Counted from the stretch's first letter, positions 7,790 to 16,832 are shown. The stretch: DNA of 40,591 nucleotides from Clostridiales bacterium (GCA_029070965.1 JAIEBI010000028.1:1-40591); one strand, 5' to 3'. Made by a program: numbers and translations. Notes: generated by a model not told the origin, from the sequence alone.

Positions 7790-8542
7790 ATGGCTTTACT
7801 TGACATCAATCACGTAGATATAATCTATCAAACCGAAAAAAGCGAAACCGAGGCGGTACGCGACCTGTCCCTATCGATCGACGAGGGCGAGTTTATCGCC
7901 CTTGTCGGCCCGTCGGGGTGCGGAAAAACCACCCTGCTTTCCATGATAGCGGGACTAATGCCACCCACCGACGGCACAATCACCATAGACGGTCAGCCGG
8001 TAGTGGCGAGCTCGGGCAACGTAGGATATATGCTTCAACGCGACAACCTGTTCGAGTGGCGCACTATCGAGCAAAACGTCATGCTCGGACTGTCCGTGCA
8101 AAAAAAGCTTACGCCAGAAGCAAGGCAGTACGCCGTGAGCATGCTGGATAAGTACGGACTGGGCGATTTTAAGTCCGCTTACCCTACCGAGCTGTCGGGC
8201 GGTATGCGCCAGCGTGCGGCGCTAATTCGCACACTCGCCTTCAAGCCTCGGCTGCTACTGCTTGACGAACCGTTTTCCGCCGTCGATTTCCAAACGCGAA
8301 TGACGGTGTGCGACGACGTTCACGCAATAATCAAAAACGAAAACAAAACCGCGCTGCTCGTTACGCACGACATTTCCGAAGCGGTGTCCATGGCGGACAG
8401 GATCGTCGTGCTGACCAAGCGCCCCGCAACCGTCAAGACGGTGTTTACCATAGATATAGACGCGCCCACACCGCTCAAGCGCCGCGAAAGTCCTAAATTC
8501 TCATACTGGTTCGACCGCGTATGGAAGGAGGTAACGCTATGA
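7790..8542 (+). CDS. ABC transporter ATPase, SsuB/TauB/NrtD-like
   Basis: The 250-residue cytoplasmic ATPase drives the importer of this operon. It shows Walker A GPSGCGKTT (40-48), Q-loop QRDNLFEW (83-90), signature LSGGM followed by RQR (135-142), Walker B LLLLDE (155-160) and the switch His at 193 (VTHD). Length and the QRDNLF pattern match the nitrate/sulfonate/taurine group, which lacks C-terminal TOBE domains. It starts 17 bases behind the binding-protein gene. Its TGA stop overlaps the ATG of the next small gene by four bases (ATGA), implying translational coupling. Confidence 0.94.
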   Translation: MALLDINHVDIIYQTEKSETEAVRDLSLSIDEGEFIALVGPSGCGKTTLLSMIAGLMPPTDGTITIDGQPVVASSGNVGYMLQRDNLFEWRTIEQNVMLGLSVQKKLTPEARQYAVSMLDKYGLGDFKSAYPTELSGGMRQRAALIRTLAFKPRLLLLDEPFSAVDFQTRMTVCDDVHAIIKNENKTALLVTHDISEAVSMADRIVVLTKRPATVKTVFTIDIDAPTPLKRRESPKFSYWFDRVWKEVTL

Positions 8543-8733
8543 CGGACGAAAAAACGACTAACCGCATCACCGGAAGACAAGTGCTGCTTGACGCCGTTAC
8601 GTTGGCAAAGGACGCGGGCGTATTCGTTTACGATCTCGGCAAAGCCGTGATTGTTAAAATAAAAAGCATTGTCGTCACCGCCGACAAAGAAAAAACGGAC
8701 GACAAAACAAATGACAAAGTCAAGCACGACTAA
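8539..8733 (+). CDS. Small operon-embedded protein of unknown function (64 aa)
   Basis: This 64-residue gene overlaps the ATPase stop as ATGA and has a strong AAGGAGG site inside the end of the ATPase gene, so it is well supported as translated. The product has a mostly hydrophobic/amphipathic middle (about residues 18-50, with VLLDAVTLAKDAGVFVYDL and a VIVKIKSIVV strand) and a Lys/Asp-rich tail. I recognise no family. Its position between ATPase and permease genes suggests an accessory subunit or a small membrane-associated partner of the transporter; this is inference. An in-frame ATG at 8521 exists but lies inside the ATPase gene and has no matching ribosome site. Confidence 0.75.
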   Translation: MTDEKTTNRITGRQVLLDAVTLAKDAGVFVYDLGKAVIVKIKSIVVTADKEKTDDKTNDKVKHD

Positions 8734-8756
8734 CAAACGCTTTTAAGGAGCCTAAC

Positions 8757-9590
8757 ATGAAGATAAATAGCCGTTTACCATGCCGTATGCCGCGCGTCAA
8801 AACTCCGCGCCAAAAGTATTTAGCCAAACGCCGAAACGACAAAATCACCACGATATTATTGCAAATAGGCTTGTTGGTTGCCGTAATAGGCATTTGGGAG
8901 CTGGCGGCAAGGCTGGACTGGATAGATCCGTTTATCACATCTTGCCCGTCGCGCATTGTGTCGGTGTTGGGAACGATAGACACCGACGAGCTGTTTGTGC
9001 ATATAGCATACACGCTGATAGAATGTATAGTCGGCTTTATAGCTGCAAGCGGACTGGGAATACTGATTGCCGTGCTGCTATGGCGGTTTGTCAAGCTCAG
9101 ACGAGTGCTTGAACCGTACATCGTAGTACTCAACGCCCTGCCCAAAATCGCACTCGGTCCGATTATAATTATATGGGTAGGTGCGGGCGCGCAAGCGATT
9201 GTTGTAATGACAATACTCATATGCATAATCGTAACCGTAATAAGCGTGCTAAGCGCGTTTATGTCGGTGGACGAAGGCAAGATACTGCTAATGCGGTCTA
9301 TGGGCGCGAGTAAACTTCAAATACTGTTCAAACTCATACTGCCCGCCAACGTCCCCGCGCTTGTGAATATGCTGAAAATAAACGTAGGCTTGGCTTGGGT
9401 CGGCACCATTATGGGCGAATACCTTGTGTCGACGGCAGGACTGGGATATCTCATCATCTACGGAAGCCAAGTATTCAAAATGGATTTGGTAATGGCAAGC
9501 ACGGTTATACTGTGTATACTCGCAACAGTAATGTACCTCGCCGTCGCAGGCGTGGAAAAACTGACCAAAAAGAAATATAAGATCGATTAA
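8757..9590 (+). CDS. ABC transporter permease, SsuC/TauC/ThiX-like
   Basis: The 277-residue product has six predicted membrane segments after a basic N-terminal tail of about 33 residues. The characteristic EAA-type loop for coupling to the ATPase is seen at SMGASKLQILFKLILPANVP (about residues 180-199). The conserved LNALPKIALGPIIIIW segment (about 123-138) is typical of the sulfonate/taurine/nitrate permease group. AAGGAG lies 7 bases before the ATG. It ends the operon; a strong terminator follows. Together with the preceding three genes it forms a complete importer except for an identified ligand. Confidence 0.92.
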   Translation: MKINSRLPCRMPRVKTPRQKYLAKRRNDKITTILLQIGLLVAVIGIWELAARLDWIDPFITSCPSRIVSVLGTIDTDELFVHIAYTLIECIVGFIAASGLGILIAVLLWRFVKLRRVLEPYIVVLNALPKIALGPIIIIWVGAGAQAIVVMTILICIIVTVISVLSAFMSVDEGKILLMRSMGASKLQILFKLILPANVPALVNMLKINVGLAWVGTIMGEYLVSTAGLGYLIIYGSQVFKMDLVMASTVILCILATVMYLAVAGVEKLTKKKYKID

Positions 9591-9601
9591 AAGACAATTA
9601 C

Positions 9602-9635
9602 AAAAAGCCTTCGAACAATTTGTTCGAGGGCTTTT
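9602..9635. terminator. Bidirectional intrinsic terminator after the ABC operon
   Basis: A 14-pair stem (one wobble) is formed by about 9604-9617 and 9622-9634, with a short AT loop. It is flanked by A and T runs on the two sides and sits between the convergent permease and small Cys-pair genes. Confidence 0.85.
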
Positions 9636-9709
9636 AACTACGTATAATTGAATGTAGTATGTAAGCTAAATTGAAATTTATCCTGCATCGTTATAGCAAA
9701 AATACCACT

Positions 9710-9967
9710 CTATTCATTTTTGTCTTGCAGTCTTGCGCAACATTCACACCGCCCCAACTCGTCCAAAGACAACATATTAAGGGTGCGTTTCAGCTCTTTA
9801 TAAATCGCTTTGTTTGGCGGAACGGTACAAAACTCTTCCTGTTCTATTACCGGACTATAGCCGCTGTGCCCGCATATTTTGCAAGTATTTATATATTTTT
9901 TAGCGGAAGGATTCCACTTTTCCAAGTACAGTGAGCGCCCTCGTTTTGTAATTTTACTGTGTGACAT
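9710..9967 (-). CDS. Small Cys-pair (zinc-ribbon-like) protein, unknown
   Basis: The 85-residue product has two Cys clusters, C29-x2-C32 in CKICG and C74/C76/C77 in CECC, spaced as in small zinc ribbons, within an otherwise basic, hydrophilic chain. I recognise no named family. The start at 9967 is supported by AGAGAGG about 5 bases upstream. It lies 24 bases downstream of the DUF1893 gene on the same strand and converges on the ABC operon across a shared terminator, so it is probably the last gene of the aldo/keto reductase-DUF1893 unit. A metal-binding or nucleic-acid-binding role is possible but unproven. Confidence 0.7.
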   Translation of the reverse strand: MSHSKITKRGRSLYLEKWNPSAKKYINTCKICGHSGYSPVIEQEEFCTVPPNKAIYKELKRTLNMLSLDELGRCECCARLQDKNE

Positions 9968-9991
9968 TTTTCCTCTCTAAACTATGGTAAA

Positions 9992-10411
9992 CTATTGTTT
10001 TTCGCCCATAGCTTTCAATTTATCTTTTAAAATCGAATACGCCTGCTCGAGATTATCTATATCCCGCACCGCTTTTTCCATCGGGCAGGTGTCCGTCCCC
10101 GCGCGGTTTATGATTCGCTCGGTAAGCGTTTCGTATTCGTAAGCTACGTCATAAAATTCGAGAATATTTTTTGCGCTTTGCGACAATGTTTTGGCAAACA
10201 CGTTTTTTATACCGCACTTAACAAACAGCAGCGCCGCCGCCTTGCCGACAACGACATCGGCAACCGAATATCCCGATAGGTCTACGCCGCCTGCGATAAA
10301 GTTCATCATCGGCGCAATTCCCCTGCTTTCGCTGTACAGACAATCACCACCCTTGCACAAGCAAATGGTATGCCCAAAAAGATTGTATTTTGCGATTTGT
10401 AAATCAGTCAT
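9992..10411 (-). CDS. DUF1893 domain protein
   Basis: The 139-residue product matches the DUF1893 group (the family of Thermotoga TM1506, a deaminase-like fold). It shows the N-terminal CLCKGGDCLYSESRGIAPMM segment, the GYSVADVVVGKAAALLFVKCG helix and a C-terminal helical extension containing a TDTCPMEKAV motif. The role of this family is not established; the fold suggests a small-molecule or nucleotide modifying activity. Its ATG overlaps the stop of the upstream aldo/keto reductase gene by one base (TAATG), a sign of translational coupling. It is therefore part of the same transcript as the oxidoreductase and the small Cys-pair gene. Confidence 0.85.
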   Translation of the reverse strand: MTDLQIAKYNLFGHTICLCKGGDCLYSESRGIAPMMNFIAGGVDLSGYSVADVVVGKAAALLFVKCGIKNVFAKTLSQSAKNILEFYDVAYEYETLTERIINRAGTDTCPMEKAVRDIDNLEQAYSILKDKLKAMGEKQ

Positions 10412-11516
10412 TATTTTTCAAACTCTTTAGCTACGCCCTTTAACAAATCGCGTATAGGCAAATGCTGCGGGCAAGCTTTTTCGCACTTTCCACACTTTAT
10501 ACAATCTGAAGCTTTGCCGCGATTTTTTGTATGCACCTCGTCGTAATAATAGTTGGCGTTCCAATCGTGGTATATATTTTTGGTATTCATACACGCAAAC
10601 AAATCGGGAATGGAAATCTTTTTCGGGCAACCGTCAATGCAGTAACGGCAAGCGGTACAAGCAATCAAGTTCATTCCCTTAAACACGGCGCACACGTTTT
10701 GAACAGCTTGCATTTCCTTTTCGTCGAGCGGTTTGAAGTCCTTCATATATGATATATTGTCGTTCATTTGCGCCAAATCACTCATTCCCGACAAGGTCAT
10801 AAACACGCCCTTACACCCTGCCGCAAAGCGTATGGCATAGCTTGCCGTGCTTGCGCTGCCGAGTTCGGTAAAATACTTTTTTGCGCTTTCGGGCAGGTTT
10901 ACAAGATTGCCGCCCTTGACAGGCTCCATTACTATAACGGGCTTGTTGTGCTTGTTACAAACTTCGAGACACTTGCGCGACTGCACGGCGGGATCGTCGT
11001 AGTCCACGTAATTGAGCTGGATTTGCACAACCTCCACCTGCGGATACTCGGTAAGGATTTGGTCCAAAACCTCCGCAGTGTCGTGAAACGAAATGCCGGC
11101 TTAATCTTTCCCTCTGCCTTAAACTGCAACGCCTGCTCGTACGCGCGGCAACGCTTGAATTTAGCAAAGATTTCCTTGCTTTGCGCATGCATAAGATAGA
11201 AATCGAAATAATCGACGCCGCAAATTTTGAGCTGGCTTTCAAAGAACGGGCGTACGTCAGCTTCCGTATCGAAATAAAAAGTCGTCAATTTGTTTGTGAG
11301 AATATACTTATCACGCGGATAGCGCTTTACAAGGCAGTCGCGTAACGCCGTTTCGCTTTTGCCCTGCAAATAGCCGTGCGCGGTATCGAAATAGTTAAAA
11401 CCACTTTCGATAAATATGTCAATCATTTTGTTGAACTCGGCGTAGTTTACGTCGTTACCCTTCATAGGCAGTCGCATACACCCGAACCCGAAATTCTTAT
11501 GTACCTCGTTAAACAT
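10411..11516 (-). pseudogene. Aldo/keto reductase with C-terminal 2x[4Fe-4S] domain, split by a frameshift
   Basis: The parts encode one oxidoreductase of about 370 residues. The N-terminal part (from ATG 11516, with GGGAG upstream) has the aldo/keto reductase start, the FDTAHGY catalytic Asp/Tyr region, the TNKL lysine and the YLMHAQ histidine. The second part (frame open to 10411) continues the barrel and ends in two ferredoxin motifs, CTACRYCIDGCP and CIKCGKCEKACP. The frame changes near 11094-11100. Upstream reads EGKIK, and the other frame continues GISFHDTAEVLDQIL, with a TAA just before the shift. The family spacing suggests a 4-base deletion (1 base is also possible). All catalytic and cluster residues are intact outside the junction, so this is either a very recent mutation or a sequence error. 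Confidence 0.85.
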
Positions 11517-11589
11517 ATCAAACTCCCGTATGCAATTAATGCGATATAGTATAATTATACCATATTGAACAAAAGATTTCAAGCAAAAG

Positions 11590-11622
11590 AAAACGGCACT
11601 TGCATAATATCAAATGCCGTTA
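11590..11622 (-). terminator. Terminator after the YkvI-like gene
   Basis: ACGGCA (about 11593-11598) pairs with TGCCGT (11615-11620), extended by three pairs beyond a mismatch, around an 8-base loop. On the minus strand it is followed by TTTTCTTTT. It lies 7 bases after the stop of the transporter gene and separates it from the aldo/keto reductase. Confidence 0.7.
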
Positions 11623-11628
11623 TATATT

Positions 11629-12678
11629 TTAATGAGATTTACACACTTTTGTCTTAATTCGACGCGCTTTCTTTTTTACTTTGGTTTTTACGCGAGTGCG
11701 GATTAGGAACCAGCCATTGCACGCAATATATAACAAACCTATCGCGCCGGTTATCGGATACAGCATGTTCACCACCGAAGTAAAGCCGAGCGCGCCCACG
11801 GCAAGTCCACCGACAAGCACTATTCCTGCGGATATTAATTTGTTCTTTACAAAGCCGTGAATATAGTCGTAAACCGATTTGAACGCCGAAAGCATTGTTG
11901 TGAATATCGAAGCGGCTATAACGGGCAAGCTTATCATATACATTACCCTGCCGCTTTTGAGCGCAATCAGCAGCATCGGCATATCGGCGTGCGCCGCCGC
12001 GCAAGATTGCAACGCGCCCATTATACACACCAATAATCCCGCTATCACCACCGCGGCTATCGCAGACGACAGCAATATTTCGCGCGGGGAAAGCTTGTGC
12101 ACTGTAGTAAGTACCCCGCCGCCCAGTATCATATTCATTGCTACGTACAAAATTATGCTGTACGCGTTTATGCTTCCGCCCTGCGCCTTTAACGGAAAGT
12201 CTATTGCCGATAGCGTGCATGCGCACAAAAACACTATCATTATCGGCACGAGCACGGCGTTTGCCTTGATTACGCCCTTCAACCCTTTCACCGCTATCCA
12301 CGCGCATAGCAGCCCCAAAATTATGGACGTTAGCGGGCGGATATTGATAAATTCGGCGGCAAGACTGTCCGTAGCCGCAAGCATAGCGCCCAGCACCGTC
12401 ACCGAATTGAACAGCATAAATACGTCGGCTATCGGGCGCACCCTGCCGAACACCGCGCCGTTGACCTCGCCCATATCGGTCTTTTGCACTCGCCGCCCTA
12501 CAAACAAAAACAGCACCGAGCACCCGAACACCATAGCGCCCGCAATAAGCGCGATAAACACGTTAGGCACCGCACCGAAAAAGGTTACGACTTCCCTACC
12601 CGACGCGAACCCCGCGCCAATAACAGTACCTATTATCAGCATAGAAACCGATATAGAACGCAAAAACGACTTGAACAT
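11629..12678 (-). CDS. YkvI-like integral membrane transporter
   Basis: The 349-residue product has about ten hydrophobic segments and the YkvI-family signature GTVIGAGFASGREVVTFFG (about residues 18-36). This resembles the unwound first helix of APC/NSS-type secondary transporters. Other conserved stretches are the GGGVLTTVHKLSPREILLSS segment and the LYPITGAIGLLYI helix near the end. A very basic C-terminal tail of about 22 residues (RTRVKTKVKKKARRIKTK) would be cytoplasmic. The substrate is unknown; amino acids or organic solutes are typical for the superfamily. The ribosome site before ATG 12678 is weak (AATAAAG). It follows the HEAT-like gene by 54 bases and may be transcribed with it. 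Confidence 0.85.
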   Translation of the reverse strand: MFKSFLRSISVSMLIIGTVIGAGFASGREVVTFFGAVPNVFIALIAGAMVFGCSVLFLFVGRRVQKTDMGEVNGAVFGRVRPIADVFMLFNSVTVLGAMLAATDSLAAEFINIRPLTSIILGLLCAWIAVKGLKGVIKANAVLVPIMIVFLCACTLSAIDFPLKAQGGSINAYSIILYVAMNMILGGGVLTTVHKLSPREILLSSAIAAVVIAGLLVCIMGALQSCAAAHADMPMLLIALKSGRVMYMISLPVIAASIFTTMLSAFKSVYDYIHGFVKNKLISAGIVLVGGLAVGALGFTSVVNMLYPITGAIGLLYIACNGWFLIRTRVKTKVKKKARRIKTKVCKSH

Positions 12679-12732
12679 ACTTTATTGTATGCAAGCCGTT
12701 TTCGATATATTTTATAAGGTTAGATGCCTAAA

Positions 12733-13560
12733 CTATTTTTTGCCTTTTATCGCTTGGTATAACGGGTCGGCGGAAAAGTCGCGGTAATGCGCGTCCACAG
12801 TGCCGCCCAACGTTTCTATGGCGTTACGGATTTCCAAAAACTCGGCGTAGTCGCAATCGTCCAGCAGCTTGTACAAATCGGCACAAGCGCGGTCGTCGCC
12901 GTATCTGCCTATAAGCGCCGCTACGTATGCGACATTGGGGTCGGACGCTAAAAGCGTGCGAAGCAAAGCGAGTATTCTGTCGTCGCCCGCGTCGCAAAAC
13001 GTGAGCGGCTCGACGTACATTTCCATCTTGCCTATATCGTCGGCATTTTGCGCGCGTTTTAGCAATTCCTCTTTAATCTCGTCGGCGCGGTCGCACAACA
13101 TTTCTATACATTCTTCCTTTACGCAAGCGTCGATGTCGCGCTCCACCATGTCCATATAAAACTCGTTATTCGCGCCGCCCAGCTCGTTAATAAGACTGAG
13201 CAACACAAGCAAAAGCTTTTCGTCGGTGGCAGTCTTGGCAAGCTCGATAAGATCGCCCAGCAATTCGGGCTCGGTCGCTATTCTATCGAACAGCAGCGAG
13301 TTGGGGTTGTTGTCGCCTACGCACGAACCCTTTAATATGTCTATCAAATCTTCGGTGGGAATGCGATTGAAAAATTCGCTCGGCGATATGCCGCCAATCA
13401 CGTCCTGCGGCGAGGTCGCCCACTGATGATAAATCTTGTCGAGGTCGCGCGCAAAATCGTCGGGCGAATCGTATTCGTTCTCGTGCGCGTTATAATACTT
13501 GTCGGCGTAGTTTTCAAAAAGCTTATCAAAGTCGATAAAGTATTTTTCGTAATTTTTCAT
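12733..13560 (-). CDS. HEAT-repeat-like acidic protein, unknown
   Basis: The 275-residue product is strongly acidic and almost entirely helical. It contains consecutive leucine-rich helix pairs resembling HEAT repeats (for example about residues 100-130 and 190-240, GRYGDDRACADLYKLLDD). There is no signal peptide or membrane segment. I choose ATG 13560, since AGAGGTG lies 7 bases before it; a GTG three codons upstream (13569) would overlap that site. It follows the TPR-like gene by 20 bases and is probably the last gene of the M20D-membrane protein-TPR-HEAT operon. Its layout suggests a protein-binding scaffold working with the TPR-like neighbour. No enzymatic motif is visible. Confidence 0.75.
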   Translation of the reverse strand: MKNYEKYFIDFDKLFENYADKYYNAHENEYDSPDDFARDLDKIYHQWATSPQDVIGGISPSEFFNRIPTEDLIDILKGSCVGDNNPNSLLFDRIATEPELLGDLIELAKTATDEKLLLVLLSLINELGGANNEFYMDMVERDIDACVKEECIEMLCDRADEIKEELLKRAQNADDIGKMEMYVEPLTFCDAGDDRILALLRTLLASDPNVAYVAALIGRYGDDRACADLYKLLDDCDYAEFLEIRNAIETLGGTVDAHYRDFSADPLYQAIKGKK

Positions 13561-13580
13561 AGTAATCACCTCTTTCGATA

Positions 13581-15596
13581 TTATTTTAATTGAGCGAACA
13601 AAGTAGTCATCAGTTTGTATGCATCATTTGCCTGCGCCTTTGTTTCGTAACCTAACGCATAATGCACGCGCTCGTCAATGTCCTTGTTCTTGTACTTGAA
13701 CTTAGCTTTTACAGTACGCCACAAAAAGTTGGCTAAATCGCGCACATTAAAGCTCACACCTCGCAAAAGCCGCCGTATCTTTTGATAGTAATCAATCAAA
13801 AACGGTAATGCCTTACGGCAACACATAAGGGTCAAAGCATATGCGATATAATAGCCCTCGTCGCCGTCCTCGCCCGCTTCGGGTACCGTTTCGCCCGATA
13901 TCGGGCAAAATGACAGCTCGGTCAAAAATTCGGTCTTGCCGTTCTTCGCACCCAGCAGTTTGCCGAGTATGACAGCCTTTACAAGCTCCTCTACGTACGG
14001 CGACACAAGCGCGTTGCGCATTTGCGTTTCCAACCGCCCGTCGCTTGCAAGCATATTCAGCGTTTCAAACATCACCTTGACTACATTGCGCGTGTGGCGG
14101 AATTCCAATGTCAAAAACACTTCCAAGCCGTACTTGAACGCCTCGCTCTCTATTATCTCGGTGCCCGCAGTAAACAATTCCGAATGAACGAGCGCAATCA
14201 TATTGTCCACAAGCATGCCCAATACCTTTTGCGGAGTTTCGTCCGCAAGCGGCATTTCGTCCACGCCGGCCTTGGACATAAGGTAAAAATACTGCGCGTT
14301 AAAATCGTCGTACTGTATGCGCGATAAAGTTCTAAGCTGTTTTATTGCCGTGCCCTTATCGCCCGAATTGTACAGCATTTGCGCATATACACAGCGCAAA
14401 TCGAATGAATTAAACTCGTCTATATAGTCCTCGACAAGCTTTATCGCGTCATCTTTGGTGCAATACTTAACTGCAAACCTCAGCGCCTTGTAAACGTGGT
14501 CTGAATCTACGTAATCGGTAACTTCTATGCGTTTGAGCGCGTCGGGAATTTTTTCGCACTCGCCCGTGATCTCGTACAGCGAGCATTGCAATGTACCTGC
14601 AAGCGCGCCGTTGGGTATAACTGTAAAAGCACGGTCGAGCGCCGCTTGCGCCTCGTCGTACTTGTTCATGTCAACCATTATATTAGACCGAACACATTCT
14701 GCGCAGTAATACAACCTGCCCGTATCTTTTTCTATCGTATCTAGCGCTTCAAGCGCCTTTTCGTAATCGCCCTTTACGCATGCGCTTTGAGCAAGGCGCA
14801 GCGCCATCTTTGCCGAAAGATCGAACGGCCCGTCGTCGTCCATAGACAAAAAGTCGTCGTCCTCACTCGCAACGTCTTTGTATTCTTCCTCGCCGCGGAC
14901 AAGCTGCATCATAACATCAAACATATCACTCGGGTTGATTACGTCCTCGGGCGCTTCGTCATTTTTCAAGCGGATAATCTTATCGTCGGACGGTGCCGTC
15001 TTTTCAGTTTTTTGGTCGCCGTTACCGCCCTTAAACTTGATTACCTTGGACTTTGACGTCACATTTTTTTCAGTATAATCAGTCGGTGAGGTTAAATCCT
15101 CTCCGTCCGTGCCGCCTATAAAAACCTCGTCGGCTATCTCGCCGTAGTCGGCGGGCAAAAACATATCGTCCAAGTCTATATACATTCCGTCGTCGTTGAA
15201 TATATCCAGTCCGTATTCGGATAGCTCGTCCACAAACTCCTTTACGTTGTAGCCGCGACGCGATATAAACTCGCTTATTTCGGCAATGGAATTGGGGTCA
15301 TGACGGAGTATAGCCACGGCAAGCAAATTACGATATGTATTGCGGCTGTCGGGGTGCGCGATTAAATGCATCATAAACTCGCGGAAAGAGAGCGGAAGCA
15401 ATTCCCTATCCTCACTGTCCTGAGTCATCAAAAGATACAGTACGCCCATTGCCGAATGAAAATCGGGATTACTTTTCGCTTCCGAAAATTTGAGGAGATT
15501 GTCAATTGCACCCTCGTAATCGCCGCGTTCCAAGCAATCGGCAAACTCGCGTTTATATAGCGCAACAGCGCCGTTTGTGTTAAACTTTTTTATCAA
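13581..15596 (-). CDS. Large TPR-like protein of unknown function, TTG start
   Basis: The 671-residue cytoplasmic product is made of helical repeats in two blocks (about 1-140 and 260-460), with TPR-type patterns such as ACVKGDYEKALEALDTIEKD, DMNKYDEAQAALDRAFTVIP and YNSGDKGTAIKQLRTLSRIQ. They are separated by an acidic linker (about 145-255). The C-terminal 200 residues are helical, contain several Cys and end in a basic segment. The only reasonable start is TTG at 15596, six bases behind the membrane-protein gene, and it has only a weak GAGAAA ribosome site. Coupling to the upstream gene is likely. No family name is recognised. The context (membrane protein upstream, HEAT-like protein downstream) suggests an assembly or scaffolding role; this is inference. 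Confidence 0.78.
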   Translation of the reverse strand: MIKKFNTNGAVALYKREFADCLERGDYEGAIDNLLKFSEAKSNPDFHSAMGVLYLLMTQDSEDRELLPLSFREFMMHLIAHPDSRNTYRNLLAVAILRHDPNSIAEISEFISRRGYNVKEFVDELSEYGLDIFNDDGMYIDLDDMFLPADYGEIADEVFIGGTDGEDLTSPTDYTEKNVTSKSKVIKFKGGNGDQKTEKTAPSDDKIIRLKNDEAPEDVINPSDMFDVMMQLVRGEEEYKDVASEDDDFLSMDDDGPFDLSAKMALRLAQSACVKGDYEKALEALDTIEKDTGRLYYCAECVRSNIMVDMNKYDEAQAALDRAFTVIPNGALAGTLQCSLYEITGECEKIPDALKRIEVTDYVDSDHVYKALRFAVKYCTKDDAIKLVEDYIDEFNSFDLRCVYAQMLYNSGDKGTAIKQLRTLSRIQYDDFNAQYFYLMSKAGVDEMPLADETPQKVLGMLVDNMIALVHSELFTAGTEIIESEAFKYGLEVFLTLEFRHTRNVVKVMFETLNMLASDGRLETQMRNALVSPYVEELVKAVILGKLLGAKNGKTEFLTELSFCPISGETVPEAGEDGDEGYYIAYALTLMCCRKALPFLIDYYQKIRRLLRGVSFNVRDLANFLWRTVKAKFKYKNKDIDERVHYALGYETKAQANDAYKLMTTLFAQLK

Positions 15597-15602
15597 GTTA
15601 TT

Positions 15603-16832
15603 TTATTTCTCGTCGTTATCGTCTTGTTGCTCGGGCTGTTCGGGTTGCGCGGGTTGCACAGGAACTTCCGGTTGTTCCTGTTGTTCTAACTGTGTTTCAT
15701 CGTCGTCGGGCTCGTCGTCTTCCTCGCCCTCGCGCATAATTTGCTCATGCTCGCGCTGCAACCGCTCCAAATCCTCGCGGCGGAAGGTCGGCGTAAGCGG
15801 CGTTATGGACGTACCCTCGTCAATGGACTTTTTGCGCTTTTTGGGATTTTTGTACGCGGTGGGCTGTTTCTTTTTGGCGCGCTCGGGCTCGGACAGCTCG
15901 TCGCGCTCGCGCTTAGAATACACAGCCGACGGCTTGTCGGTGACCTTGTCGTACAAAAACTTTTCGTAGCAAAAGTGGCAAAACAGCGATATGACTATCG
16001 TGCTGAACGAAAAGCCGATAAACACGTATATTATCGCCAAAAACATGGTAATCCCCGGTACGAATATTAAATATACCGGTGCAAGTCCTATTCCGATAAA
16101 TATGATAGACTGCAAGAACGCACCGAACGTGAACAGCGCGGAGTTGCGCAGTAACGCCAAAGGCCGCATTTTGAACGCAGCATTTTGCGTCATAAAGAAC
16201 GACGTAAAAATAGTCATAAACACGAGCAGTATTATTGATACCGTAATCATAACCGCCTTGTACGCCACGGGCAAATGAAATGCGTCAAAGTAACCTGCCG
16301 AAAAAACCACCAACAATAGTGCAAGTCCGAAAAGCAAACCGATAAATATCGCGCCGATCCAGCACTTTTTGATGCCGCGGAAAAAGTCCTTGATAGTGCT
16401 TGTAGGTTCTTGCCAAATGAGCTTGCGTATAACGTATAGATTGCCCGCAACGCCCAGTGCGAAAAATGCAATACACGGAATCAAAATAAGATACTCGGTA
16501 ATGCTGTAAGTAAAATCGGTTATTGCGCCGAGGTTTGCCGCATTGGATACCACCGGATAACCTATTCCTATATTGGACGAATACGGTATGAATCCCGCCG
16601 CAACAGACGAGTTTAAGTAAAACAACAGCATAACCCCGAACATGGGTAATGCAAACAACAAAGTTAATATATTCAGTAGCACCGTCGTGCCGAATCGACC
16701 GAAAAATATGAACTTAAACATTGCCCACTTGGACATATTGAGCTGTTCGGGCGTGAGATCCGGTTTATCCTCGTTGCCGAACATCATCTTGTGGACAAAG
16801 CCCTTCTTTTTGGTTTTTTCCGCTTTTGCCAT
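15603..16832 (-). CDS. YesL/DUF624-like membrane protein with hydrophilic C-terminal tail
   Basis: The 409-residue product has a basic N-terminus and about six membrane segments between residues 45 and 290. The arrangement, including the segment FGRFGTTVLLNILTLLFALP and the later LRNSALFTFGAFLQSIIFI, resembles DUF624/YesL proteins. The last 110 residues are hydrophilic and low-complexity, ending in Pro/Glu/Gln repeats and a run of Asp and Glu. AGGAG precedes ATG 16832 by 7-8 bases. It starts 12 bases behind the M20D gene and is followed after 6 bases by the TPR-like gene. DUF624 proteins often sit near carbohydrate-uptake genes, but the role is unknown. Confidence 0.75.
   Translation of the reverse strand: MAKAEKTKKKGFVHKMMFGNEDKPDLTPEQLNMSKWAMFKFIFFGRFGTTVLLNILTLLFALPMFGVMLLFYLNSSVAAGFIPYSSNIGIGYPVVSNAANLGAITDFTYSITEYLILIPCIAFFALGVAGNLYVIRKLIWQEPTSTIKDFFRGIKKCWIGAIFIGLLFGLALLLVVFSAGYFDAFHLPVAYKAVMITVSIILLVFMTIFTSFFMTQNAAFKMRPLALLRNSALFTFGAFLQSIIFIGIGLAPVYLIFVPGITMFLAIIYVFIGFSFSTIVISLFCHFCYEKFLYDKVTDKPSAVYSKRERDELSEPERAKKKQPTAYKNPKKRKKSIDEGTSITPLTPTFRREDLERLQREHEQIMREGEEDDEPDDDETQLEQQEQPEVPVQPAQPEQPEQQDDNDEK

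Noticed and set aside
11085-11110. Programmed ribosomal frameshift in the aldo/keto reductase
   Set aside because: No slippery heptamer or downstream stimulatory structure is evident, and the family is normally encoded in one frame.
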